From Paragonimus westermani (Eukaryota; Platyhelminthes; Trematoda; Plagiorchiida; Troglotrematidae): 64,000 bases of DNA. The DNA lies in NCBI GenBank assembly GCA_008508345.1, contig QNGE01000944.1, positions 62,001-126,000 on the forward strand, in the 5' to 3' direction. Positions 46,350-56,100 of the stretch are shown here, piece by piece. Below the pieces are notes generated by a model, which did no database searches, had not been told where the DNA came from, and worked only from the letters and a program-made list of their open reading frames with translations. The position numbers and the translations under genes are program-made. The first letter of the stretch is position 1. Each line of letters opens with the position of its first letter.

Positions 46350-46570
46350 GAACAAAGCAGCAAGGTGTTTGTTCTCAAAGACCTCCACGACTGCACGCAG
46401 GTGTTTGTTTGCGTGGATGGTTCATGACGCTCGCTCGATCAACCTTATGAAGGTCGTTTCAGGGTAATTCAACGAGAGAAACGTTTTTATGGGCTCGAGA
46501 GTCAGGGGATTTGGGATACAGTTATTATCGATCGTTTGAAACCTGCCTACTTCGAAAGGACAGATAGCCT
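46350..46570 (+). pseudogene. Gypsy integrase C-terminal tail
   Basis: Peptides V-F-V-C-V-D-G, Q-P-Y-E-G-R-F-R-V-I-Q-R, I-I-D-R-L-K-P-A-Y-F-E in order, the SH3-like tail that ends CsRn1-type pol. Frame changes occur between them. Confidence 0.7.
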
Positions 46571-47264
46571 TCCATGCTCCTCCGCACACCCTGTCCAAGC
46601 CGGTACCTGCCTCGGAACAGCCTCCCTCGAGTGGGTCGTCCTCAGCAGACATCAAGACTTCGTCGATAACGCCAGCACCCGCAGTAACGCATTCAGATCA
46701 TCCGGTGCACAGGCCGAAACGCCTCATACAGGACGAGCGTTTAGCAAACCTCGATTTTTTTCTGGCCATGAAAAAACCGCGAACTGTTTTCAAAAACACA
46801 AAAACTTCGTTTTCGAAACAAAAAAACAAAATAATTGCGTTTGCCCAGTTATCTTCTCTTGAATGTTTGTGTTCGCCGTGTAATTTGTTTGGGTATGTCA
46901 TCTATTTTTGTACTGATCCTCGGCTAGTTTCTGTTGCATGCCTTATCCGATGGTGACAGGACTTGTGTGGCATCATCGATCACGATCAACGTCGATCTCG
47001 CATTGGATGTCCTGCCTGAACGTTCCGTGGATACCCTGCCTCAAACATTCATTTATTTTCACGGTTGTTCAACGGTGGATATTCGAGTGGTAGCTCGATG
47101 GGGACTGTGAGCATTAGTGCTCTTCCATCTGCGGCGCCTGGGGATTGTCGTACCAGTCGCAGGCTGATTGGATATCAGCTGGTGCGCCATGAACCTTATC
47201 AGGCCGAGGAGGGCCGGCCCGAGTTATTCTCATCAAGACCGGAGGGTTGTTGTCACATTATACT
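46571..47264. other. Unassigned sequence after the gypsy element
   Basis: An A-rich stretch around 46770-46840 (several A runs) could be 3' untranslated sequence of the gypsy element. No LTR was recognised. 47065-47264 has an open frame without motifs. Confidence 0.35.
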
Positions 47265-47515
47265 TTTAGGGGAGATCTGTGCAGCTGCTTGGAGATTTCA
47301 CTGGCCTACCTGCGGTATGATGTGTAAAATAGTTCCAAAACTCATGGTTGCATATTGCACTTAGGCTATCAGGAAATCTCGGGTGATGTATGCTGTCAGG
47401 TTGTTTGTCTGCATATCATGTGACTGTGGCGCGAACCCGAAAGACATGTGTCGCATTCTTCCGGTTTACTCGCTCGTCGACGGCCAGTCTCTAGCCTCTC
47501 TAGCCATTGGCGATT
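47265..47515. repeat. Copy B of the 240-bp dispersed repeat (LINE endonuclease region)
   Basis: Matches 33690-33930 closely in the same orientation, with a few substitutions and small indels (CATATCATGTGACTG here, CATATCATGACTG there). The LINE-coding strand is minus. Confidence 0.75.
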
Positions 47516-47527
47516 CACCACAGTTCA

Positions 47528-47758
47528 TTAAACTTTTGAAATAGGCCACCGTCCAGGGTGGTACGTTATTTGAGAGGATGTAGCCGCATTCGTTTTGCTT
47601 CCAGTTCCCATCAGATATCCGGCAACAGCTGTACGCTTAGTTCTGTTAGCGGCGTCAGTCATCCACCGCATGATGTGTTCACTGGCGCATATTCTCAGTT
47701 GCCCTAATGTACGATCAACGCGTCTTCTTCCGCAGGTACAGGTGGAGTAATTGACCAC
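47528..47758 (-). pseudogene. Penelope-like endonuclease fragment
   Basis: Minus-strand peptide T-C-T-C-G-R-R-R-V-D-R-T, L-R-I-C-A-S-E-H-I-M-R-W, A-V-A-G-Y-L fits the GIY-YIG pattern C-x-C-G-x-x-Y-I-G-R-T...R-x-x-E-H...W...A-x-H-L. The Tyr of Y-I-G reads Arg and the Gly reads Asp, so it is dead. No RT is found nearby. Confidence 0.6.
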
Positions 47759-48419
47759 GCTGAGGTTGGTAATCAGGGTGATAAGGAAATGAGCGACACA
47801 GTTGTATATACCCTCAGTGATAATCTGGAGCCCAATAGGATGAACAATGCAGGCATGGAAGTATGACTGTTCACAATATGCCTCTTTTCAAAACTAAGTT
47901 GCTGCTATTCAAGCTGTGTGCGCCCTAGCCTGGTGTACAGTACACACAATATCCAGTGTAAATCATCTGTCCAGGTCAACGCACTTAGTCTTGACGATTT
48001 TACCTTCATCACTGCGAATTGCCTTTCTAACAAAGTAGGCATGAAAAAGGGAGCATGTGATTTAACTTGCTGCCACTTCACAGTAACCTGTCGAGGTCGG
48101 ATGCCAATCTCACTGACCGTGCACTGCAAGTCTAAATAAAGACAACCATGGACTGTTACAAAATTTAACGCAGCCTTTGCTGAGGACTATGTTGGCAACC
48201 TTTAAGTAACTACCGAATCCCCTCGCGTGATGCGCGAACCGGACTTCCGGAATCAGTTATCCGATGTATTTGTGAGCCAAATGTATGTAGAGGGGAGACA
48301 CTGGAGGACAATGTTCCATTGAAGTAGGACTTCTCGCGGGATCAACACGAGCAAGCATTAGTCAAAAGCCCAATTCGAAGAGGACCGAGTGTAAATTCTA
48401 TGGAACACCGAAATCTCCA
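47759..48419. other. Unassigned, possibly LINE debris
   Basis: No confident domain. A + strand translation near 48150-48240 could be LINE endonuclease sequence, but I cannot support it. Confidence 0.3.
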
Positions 48420-49205
48420 TTGCCCATCAGTAACTTCCGGTAAAATTGATAGGGTGTACTTGCTCTAGCTTGAATCCGTCTGTCATGTAGTTGTTATTCC
48501 TCAAAACTTTAGCTCTTTAGATGGTGTGATCTGCAAACTGCCTTGTGGAAGAGTGGGTGCCAAAACGACCGTTCCCAACACTGCATTTGACGCTAATGAG
48601 TTACATTCGTACTTTATTGATGAAAGTTGCTGTCCATCCGGAACCCTGATACAGTCGGCATCGCATCACCTTTTTCTTCCGGGTTATCCTTCAAAGCAGT
48701 AATGAAAGCCGGGCAAATTTAGCGTGCCCGTCGACATATTGTTTGGAAAGTAGGCCAGCTATCATCTAGTCCGGATTACTCCCTCATAACCGCGGTTGAT
48801 ATGCCAGTTGGCAAACCTGCGCTAAGCCTGAGACGTTGATTGAGAATATTCTAAATGAAAGTAGTTTCAGCGTGAAAGGAAATGCAAAGTTATACGAGTG
48901 TTTTCCCTTCAAAAATGGTGTTCCGCAGGGATAACCTACGGGAATATTCTGTTCACCATCTTTATTTATAACCTGCAGAACATGGTCAGACCGGCGATGC
49001 AGCTGTTTACTGAAGACGCAAACATTTGGTCATTTCTCGAGTGCCGCGAGGTCTCATTACTCTACAAAGTGATTTGAACCACCTAACCTACAAAAATAGC
49101 TTGCTGTTCAACATCAAAAAATGCAGTCAGACTTATTCTTGATCAAACTTGGGGTGAACACAACTCCGGATATATAAAGCTGTAGTGACCTGGGGGTAAC
49201 GTCGG
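48420..49205 (+). pseudogene. CR1-like LINE reverse transcriptase relic
   Basis: The + strand gives N-G-V-P-Q-G near 48915 and then, after a frame change, I-L-F-T-I-F-I-Y-N-L-Q and M-Q-L-F-T-E-D-A-N-I-W-S, the RT palm. The catalytic A-D-D position reads T-E-D. N-I-K-K-C follows in another frame. Upstream frames (A-K-T-T-V-P-N-T-A-F-D-A-N-E-L-H-S-Y-F at about 48560) look like the start of RT. It is probably the same broad family as the minus-strand LINE at 31-34 kb. Confidence 0.7.
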
Positions 49206-49340
49206 TCCGCCTGCTTTACGGTGTGTAAAACTTTTCCAAAAATCCTAGTTCACATTCTACTTAAGTTTGTAAGAACCTTTGTTTCCGTCTGCTTGCTTCA
49301 TGAGACTACGTTGATTTCCTTGCATGTTTGTTGGTCTACG
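49206..49340. repeat. Partial, diverged copy C of the dispersed LINE repeat
   Basis: The start reads TTTACGGTGTGTAAAACTTT, related to TGGTGTGTAAAATAGTTCC in copies A and B, and similarity fades after about 70 bp. It follows a sense-strand RT although the coding strand of this repeat is antisense, so the junction is a rearrangement. Confidence 0.45.
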
Positions 49341-49374
49341 CGAGCGCCAACGGCGGCATACACACGGCTAATTT

Positions 49375-49905
49375 TTGCTCCTTCGGGGCAGGGCTCGGGA
49401 AAGAATGAATCGAACAATGAGACGAGTTCTGCCGTCGGTGGCACAACAAGCAATGAATGTAGAGTCCCTTAACACCCACACGATGGACGTTCACCGAATA
49501 GTCAATTATGGACCACGCGCACACATTTTTGACGACTCAGATAATCCTCAGGTGCTTCGTCCGATTGAGTTGCTCTTGTTGCTTTTGACTGTAAATCTTA
49601 TTTAATATGAGGCGACATTACGTGAACGTTACACCAAGGGATGAGGACCAACACAGCACCTATCTAGTATATGTTGGAGAAATTGGCGGTGTGACTAACT
49701 ACCCCAGTTGCAGATTACACCTAAGTGGTTGAATTTTTCCTTACCCCGAAAGTGCCTCCAGGGGTGTTTGGCCCTACGGTGTAATCACCGAGGTATTCCC
49801 TGGTGACGGCGGACGTGTACTCCAGGTCTCGGTGAGAACTTCAGACGTCACTGTTGGACCGGACATCAGATCACTCTGTTTCCTAGAAGCGTCTGCACAG
49901 TAACA
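49375..49905 (+). pseudogene. BEL integrase C-terminal relic
   Basis: R-E-R-M-N-R-T-M-R-R-V-L-P-S-V-A-Q-Q, V-E-S-L-N-T-H and D-N-P-Q-V-L-R-P-I-E-L-L-L-L at 49390-49580, then in another frame R-G-V-W-P-Y-G-V-I-T-E-V-F-P-G-D-G and V-S-V-R-T-S at about 49750-49850, ending L-C-F-L-E-A-S-A-Q with TAA at about 49903. It closely parallels the young element's C-terminus. Confidence 0.8.
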
Positions 49906-50026
49906 CCAGATTGCTACGGATAAAACAATGGGTGCGGATCTCCCCGCCGAACCGGTCTTTGATGCTGCTCATATTGTCACCTTGAGTTTGGAAAACCGGC
50001 CAATTTTTTGGGTTCACAGTTGAGTT

Positions 50027-50610
50027 TGTCAAGGTCTGTTGCGTAATTTCGAGATTGCCGAACGCTCATTGATGTTGAAGGATTTTCACAGGCATTGCTC
50101 TCTTCCCTCAATAAACTGCATTACTCATCTCTGTTCTTATTTCGGCTACCTTTAAAGTTTCTTCGAGCTTTATTCAGTCCGAAACCTGTAAACTTCCGAA
50201 TGCAAAAGTTAGATATTTTTCTCCGATATTTGTTCTTGAGTAACTTGTGAGTCCCTTCGTTTCTCGATGCCAGGATATTCGTTTGCTCTGACCCGACCAA
50301 TGACCATGTGTTCGAGTGAGCTCAGCTCCGTACTATCGTCCACCATTGTTGAGCAGTGTCTGATTGTTGATTTGTTGTACAGACACGTTCTTTGTCTGAG
50401 TTCTGAGGATTTTCACATTCGAGGTGAGTCGTGATTTGCCTGCACGCTGATTCAATTGGTACCTTGTCGAATCCAGTTATCACGAGCGCCTCCTCTTTAA
50501 CCGCTTAGTTGATAGACTGTCTCCATCGTTCAATATTGAGAGAGGCATTTACCGGACCAACAGGTTGCGCGTAACTGGATGTGAACTTGATTCGTTGGCA
50601 AAGGATTAAT
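50027..50610 (+). repeat. Diverged BEL LTR
   Basis: Starts TGTCAAGGTCTGTTGCG, against TGTCAAGGTTTGTTGCG in the young LTR, and aligns through TGAGGATTTTCACATTCGA to GATGTGAACTTGATTCGT near its end. It contains several short insertions, so it is older than the young pair. Confidence 0.8.
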
Positions 50611-51266
50611 CGCATGTGAGGTAACAAGCACTATCCCGGATGATGATATTTGAAGCAAACTATTTGACGTCTGAAGGCAAGTTCAACATTGAAGCCGTTT
50701 GCCCAATCTTGAGGAGGCACATTAAACCGACACTGGAGTTGTTCCACTCTAGATTGTCTATCATGTCGGGATTTGGATTAACGCTGAACCGAAGCGTTTC
50801 AGCCATGCTTCCACCTTGGTCACCAATGGACTTCGATTATGTATTGGATATGACAAACGTTTTAACCTGTCATCGCATGCTGAGATAAACTTGTTCTGCT
50901 TGAAATAAAGTAAGGTCGAGAAGCCAGTATGCATATGAAGACGCTTGCCAAGTGTCACAAACGTGTCCATTGGTGAACTCCTGTGGCGTCGAATTTCTGA
51001 ATGCCTGCAATGCATGCATGTTTCGGACCAGGTGCGGATGTCACGCTCGACGTTTTGCCAAACAGAGCTCTAAGTGACCATCATGACCGTAGAGCGTATA
51101 TCCTGGTGAAGCACATTGCGCAAATTTCATGAGTCTGGCAGCAAATGACAACAGGTCAGTCAAGCGGAGGATATTTTTCCAATTCTTCCACATAATTTCA
51201 TTTTATCCAGTGAGATCATGGGCAGGCGTTCTGACTTGAGCTAATTCAAACGGTGTCGTTGGGTGT
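50611..51266. other. Unassigned sequence
   Basis: Open frames at 50640-50888 (+) and 50761-51015 (-) overlap and have no motif. The last 30 bp may be decayed RT sequence of the LINE that follows. Confidence 0.35.
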
Positions 51267-52586
51267 GTGTGTGCACTGTTGTGGACGGTGCTTGGTAAGT
51301 TTGGATGTCCAGGTAAGTTCGTCAATATGGTTAGATTGTTGCATGCGGGCATGAAGGCGAAGGTGCAATCGTGTGGATCGACCTCTGATGATTTCGACAT
51401 CGTCACTGGCGTGAAGCAGGGTTGTGTTCTAGCCCCAGCCCTATTTAGTTTATATTTGACTGCGATGGTAACAGTTGCTTTTCAGAACTCTGGAGAGGAT
51501 GGCGTCGAGGTGGAGTACCGGACGGACGGGCGTCTGTTGAATATCCGACGATTTGGCGCCTCAACCCGGCTGCAGACCTCAAGGATGCGGATGCTTCTGT
51601 TCGCCGATGACAGCGCCTTGCTAGCGCACAGCGAAGAAGAGCTGCAACGTCTAGCTACAGCATTCGCTTCGGCAGCATCGAAGTTCGGGTTGGACATCAA
51701 CACAGGTAAGACGTATTCGTTTTTTCAGCCTTCTCCTGGTGGAGGTGCTGCTTGTGTACCTCCACCCGAAATTCGCATCGCTGGAGACACTGTGAATGGC
51801 TGCGGGGATTTTTGCTACTTGGGTAGCAACTTGTCGACAGATCTGTCCGTGGACCGCGAGTTGAGAGCGCGTGTGGCAAAGGCTAGCGCTGCTTTCGGAC
51901 GTCTTGAAAGGCGTGTCTGGAAGAATCACAGCCTGAAGATGGCCACGAAGTTGTGTGTCTACCGCTCAATGGTGCTGTCTATCCTGCTGTACGGCAGTGA
52001 GACGTGGACACTGTATCAGCGGAACGTGAGCTATTTGAGCCGTTTCCATGTTCAGTGTCTGAGGCGCATCTTGGGTATTCGGTGGTCGGACATGATTCCG
52101 AACACTGAGGTAATGCGGCGAGCGGACATGGACGGGATGGAAGCCATGTTGATGCTGAACCAGCTCCGTTGGCTCGGTCACGTCCGTCGGATGGGCGATG
52201 ACCGTATCCCGAAGCAGTTACTGTACGGACAAGTGAAGTCAGGTAAGCGAAATCCCGGTGGCCAGAAGCGGAGGTACCAGGATGTTGTGCAGGTAAGTCT
52301 TTCACGTTGTAACATTGATTTTAGATGTTGGGAAGATTTGGCGTTGAACCGGACGGCCTGGAGGAATACGGTTCGGGCGGGCGTCCGAGCGTTCAACGAG
52401 CAACTATTGCGTGGTCGCGAGCGGAAGCGTGCGGTACGCAAAGGAACCATCGGTGCCATAGGTCGCGGTGACGTGACTATATGGCGTTGTGATGTGTGCG
52501 GCCGCGAATGCGCTGGCCGTTTGGGGCTGGTAGGTCACCAACGTACTCATAGTACCCCGTCGGCGAAGAGGCGGCGAGTACGCTAG
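51267..52586 (+). CDS. LINE reverse transcriptase with C-terminal zinc finger (5'-truncated)
   Basis: 439 codons without a stop, starting inside the RT fingers (L-L-W-T-V-L-G-K-F-G-C-P). RT motifs are present: V-K-Q-G-C-V-L-A-P-A-L-F-S-L-Y-L and the catalytic F-A-D-D at 51600-51611. Next come L-D-I-N-T-G-K-T, Y-L-G-S-N-L and Y-G-S-E-T-W-T, then the thumb block L-R-W-L-G-H-V-R-R-M. The C-terminus carries C-D-V-C-x11-H-x3-H (52488-52550), a C2H2 finger found at the end of some LINE ORF2 proteins, followed by a basic tail. The endonuclease and RT start are missing. GC content is clearly higher than in the flanks. The clade is not assigned. The lack of stops suggests a fairly recent copy. Confidence 0.85.
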   Translation: MCALLWTVLGKFGCPGKFVNMVRLLHAGMKAKVQSCGSTSDDFDIVTGVKQGCVLAPALFSLYLTAMVTVAFQNSGEDGVEVEYRTDGRLLNIRRFGASTRLQTSRMRMLLFADDSALLAHSEEELQRLATAFASAASKFGLDINTGKTYSFFQPSPGGGAACVPPPEIRIAGDTVNGCGDFCYLGSNLSTDLSVDRELRARVAKASAAFGRLERRVWKNHSLKMATKLCVYRSMVLSILLYGSETWTLYQRNVSYLSRFHVQCLRRILGIRWSDMIPNTEVMRRADMDGMEAMLMLNQLRWLGHVRRMGDDRIPKQLLYGQVKSGKRNPGGQKRRYQDVVQVSLSRCNIDFRCWEDLALNRTAWRNTVRAGVRAFNEQLLRGRERKRAVRKGTIGAIGRGDVTIWRCDVCGRECAGRLGLVGHQRTHSTPSAKRRRVR

Positions 52587-52887
52587 GCTCAGGTAGGTCA
52601 AATCGGTATACCTATTCTACTTCTGTTAATGACTGCATCGGCCAACATCGTGGTCATTGACAATTAATCCGCTCTTCTTTTCAGAAACCTGAGTGTCTGT
52701 GGTCTTCTACCCATTCTTTTCTCCGGCTTTGTTGATGTAATGTATGATGAATGGTCTGCCTGGCTTTTCATAGTCCAATGAGAACTTTGCTTTTCATCCT
52801 TTTCTTCTCTGGGATGCACTAACCTGCACCCCTATACTGCAACGCTTCTTGTATTACACTTCAAAAATCTTTCTTCTCAGTGTAGAT
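52587..52887. other. Possible LINE 3' untranslated region
   Basis: No open frame. It lies between the LINE stop codon and a copy of the foldback-arm repeat. No poly(A) or microsatellite end was seen. Confidence 0.35.
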
Positions 52888-53143
52888 CTCGTCATTGCAG
52901 CCTCTCTGTTTAGTTTCCGAGAGATAAGAGTTTCCTTTCCTTATTAGCCAATCAAGTGGCTAACCAGCATTGGCCGGCTGGACAGAAAGGCCCCACTGGC
53001 ACACCTCCCGGTCTTATTCCTTCGGGTTTACACTGGATATGTGGTGTGTTGGTGGAACTGCAATTGGTGCAGCGCAAGCCAGTTGCAGTGATATATAAGC
53101 GCAGGCGTCCTTTGGCTTCGGTCACTGTGACAGGCTAATCCGA
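52888..53143 (-). repeat. Third copy of the foldback-arm repeat
   Basis: Shares CAAGTGGCTAACCA, CATTGGC, CACCTCCCGGT, TTATTC and GGGTTTGCAC-like blocks in order with 3890-4140, in the same orientation as that right arm. More diverged than the two arms are from each other. Its position after a LINE ORF suggests, but does not show, that the family could be a LINE 3' tail. Confidence 0.6.
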
Positions 53144-56100
53144 ATCGGATGCCGCCAACCGTGTGCACTGTTGACCTGTGCGGTAACGGCCTCTGCAAAG
53201 TCAAGTCATTGTCAGCTGTTTTCACTGTGGCAATCACCACCACTTAGCTCTGTTGGCTTCGTTCCGGATGCCTGAATTTTGGCAGACAGTGGTCGTAAAC
53301 TGAGTGATGTAAGCCAGTTAATAATTCTCCCTCGTGCACAGGACATACATTGGTGTAAAGTGAAGACAGTGACATTTTTACGTTCTGGAAGATGTTAAGA
53401 GGGACATAAGTCGAAATGCCTTCCTGACATTTCATTTCCGAAAGCACCTTACACCGATCCGGTCAGTTGTGGACGCTTAAAGCTAACACTAACAAACAGT
53501 AGTAGTCGTTGAGACGCTGCTGCAGTACTTCTACCACAGCCACGCCTGACTTCTCTTTGGGTAAAGTAGAAGAAACGTGCGAGTGATCACACGAAGACGG
53601 TGCTAAGCTATTGATAACATTTTCAACTTAATAAAGGGGATTTCGCGAGAGCTGTGAAAAAAATAATCGTACTTTGTCTGTAGGAAAGTCAACAAACGGT
53701 TATGTTTGATGAACACAACAGGAAATGGAAGCGTGATGAAAGTCGACTAGTATATTCGGGTGATCTGTGTTCTTAGCTGTCTACTGTTGCCCAAACTTTG
53801 GCAGAAGTGGGCTCCACGCTGGCAGTAAAACCAGTCAGTTCCAAAACGTTTGACACAGGATCCCTAACAAGCACTCACCCAAATGAAGAGGTGATCTGTA
53901 AAACGACAAACGCACTTTCAACGAGCTCAAATGTGCGAGTCTCTCCTTATGATAAGAAGGCAATTTAGGGCACTGTCCAGTTACCAGTTACTGTCACCAA
54001 GTCCGTGGCCTACAGCTTCTGTGGAAAGTCGAAGATTTTGAGTAACCTTGCTACGGCAAAACGTCGCGTAGAAGCAAATGCGAGCGACATCAGGTCTGTA
54101 TCTTCGGGAAGACTTCAAGGATTGCTGCAACCTGGTCGTAAGCTTATAGTGGCCAACTTTTGTGAATGTCTGCCGAGTAGGCTTACATCAAAGTTCTGAG
54201 TACAAGATATCACATGCCCACCGGAATGTTTTCTTTAGCCTTTGATATTCGCCACATGGTTGCCTGTTTTTTTCTCGTCTTTTTGATTATAAGGCGCAAT
54301 ATCGTTGCCCGCGGATTACTGAAAGAAAAACAATGCTGACTTAAAGCTTATACTCAAACCCCGCTTGAGCTGGTTTACCCAGCCTGAACGACTCGGACAG
54401 ATGTGCACAGGCGGTCCTCGCTTGATAATGTGGTCAACCACACCAGCTCTCAAAGACGGTAGCTCGCAGTCAGCTGGAAACAATTGCAGAAGCCAGAAAG
54501 GGCGATTCTCGGGAAACTGGCGGAAGACAAATATGAGTAGCATTGACAAGATCGCGGTCTGCCTATACACAACGTCCGTTTTTTGAAACGTGGGCTGGAC
54601 GCTGTCAACGCGCGTCAAATAGCAAGTTAAAGTAATTGAGAAATCGAGCTTTGTTATGGCTATCAGCAAAATTCAGCTAACGTCGCAAAGCAACCTGAGG
54701 ATTACTGTCCAGCAGCCTGTTACGCATTCCATCAGTTACCTATTTTGTTGTGTGAAATCTAACCGCGATTACCTGACCAACTGAAGAGGAAAACTAACCT
54801 CTGCCCATTTGTCAGATTGTTCGGAAAGGATGGAGGCTAATTGCCTCAGCCTGAGGCTGTCGCCTCCGAAACATGCAGATTTGCCGGTTTAAACGTTCTT
54901 TCTCGATCGCTAGATGATGGTCGACATCGCCTGGTGTGTCTTTTATACGCTTTGTGGCACCACCAAGAGTGGCTAGGCCTTGAGATGGTTAAGTCTGGAG
55001 CACTCCACACAAGAAGTTGGGTGGTGACTCGAGCTACTGTCCAGGTCGCGGCCGTACATTAACAGCATCAGAGGGGTTAACTTCAAGGCGTCTGGAGAGT
55101 GTCCTGCGCAGGACGGCTGTTCCACCGTAGCTGGCAAACATTCCGCATTTCCGTAATGGGTGGTTAATTATACAATCTACACTTAATGCGTGCAGCTCCA
55201 ACCATCTTCGTGTGTTTCACCAGCTAAGACTGCCATACCACTAGGCTTATGGGACAAGAGCTCGGGTAACAAACCCTGCGCATACCTTGGAAATAGCTGT
55301 TCTCACACCCTTCCTATCAGAAAGTGGACGAGCAGTTGTTCTTCAGATGTTCGCCCACACATTTAGGAATAACAAACTGATCCACATACCTCAGTTGTGA
55401 CTTGGGAACAACTGTACCAAATGCACTTTTGAGGTATAATCTCTTTACCGAACTTCCAACAATCGGTTGACTTATTTCCAAGATTGAGGTGAATTTTCCC
55501 AATCTGTGCCAGGGTTCTTACCGTAGCGTACAACTGTCAACGTGGTATAAGTTGCAGAACAACATCTCCAATAACAGTGGCGGAATGTTTCTCAATGTAC
55601 TTGTGAGCAACACGCCCTGGTGAGCACGATCAGTGCACATGAGTTGGGGCGATTCACAGTAAATATCATTAAGACATCATTGTGGCGTAATGCATCAGTA
55701 ATGTGAGCAAGACAGCAGAAGGGACAAAACGAGAGGGAACTATCCCTCTTGATGGAAAAGCATTTGACGTGCATGCTTCTAACAAGACAGTCTTCATGTT
55801 CTCCCATATTTGGTACGAAAAGCTGAGCAGTTACATCAATTTGCGCTTTACAAGATCGTCCCTAACCTAGTAGTCAGGGTCATGTCGAAAATAGATGATC
55901 TAAGAATGGCAAAAATGGGAAGCCAATGGATTCCGTCATTATTTAACGTAAATGGCGTTGAAGAAACTTGCAGCAAATTTTCCAGTGATGCGAGGGAACA
56001 GGAAATCGTGGACCGTTGCCGAAAAATGGGCGGGCGTTCAGAGTAGAATTTGTCAGCAGCTCAAAATCAGTGGAATTATGTAAACCTCACGAATTGTCCA

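Larger units (their letters stand above)
42950..46570 (+). mobile_element. Ty3/gypsy element, decayed (CsRn1-like)
   Basis: Gag, protease, RT, RNase H and integrase appear in gypsy order on the + strand, with stops and frame changes. The Y-I-D-D-Q-L-V-A-S box and M-P-F-G-L-P-N-D-T-Q-A-F-Q context resemble the CsRn1 group of flatworm gypsy elements; that assignment is inference. No LTR pair was recognised. Its 5' end abuts the old BEL relic. Confidence 0.8.
49375..50610 (+). mobile_element. Truncated BEL element: integrase C-terminus plus 3' LTR
   Basis: Same family as the young BEL element but on the + strand and diverged. It begins within the integrase and ends with a complete LTR, so it is a 5'-truncated copy. 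The two parts are listed separately. Confidence 0.8.

Noticed and set aside
52293..52324. Intron-like GTAAGT...TTTTAG inside the zinc-finger LINE ORF
   Set aside because: Only 32 nt, not a multiple of three, and the translation through it (S-L-S-R-C-N-I-D) aligns with the family pattern before W-E-D-L-A.
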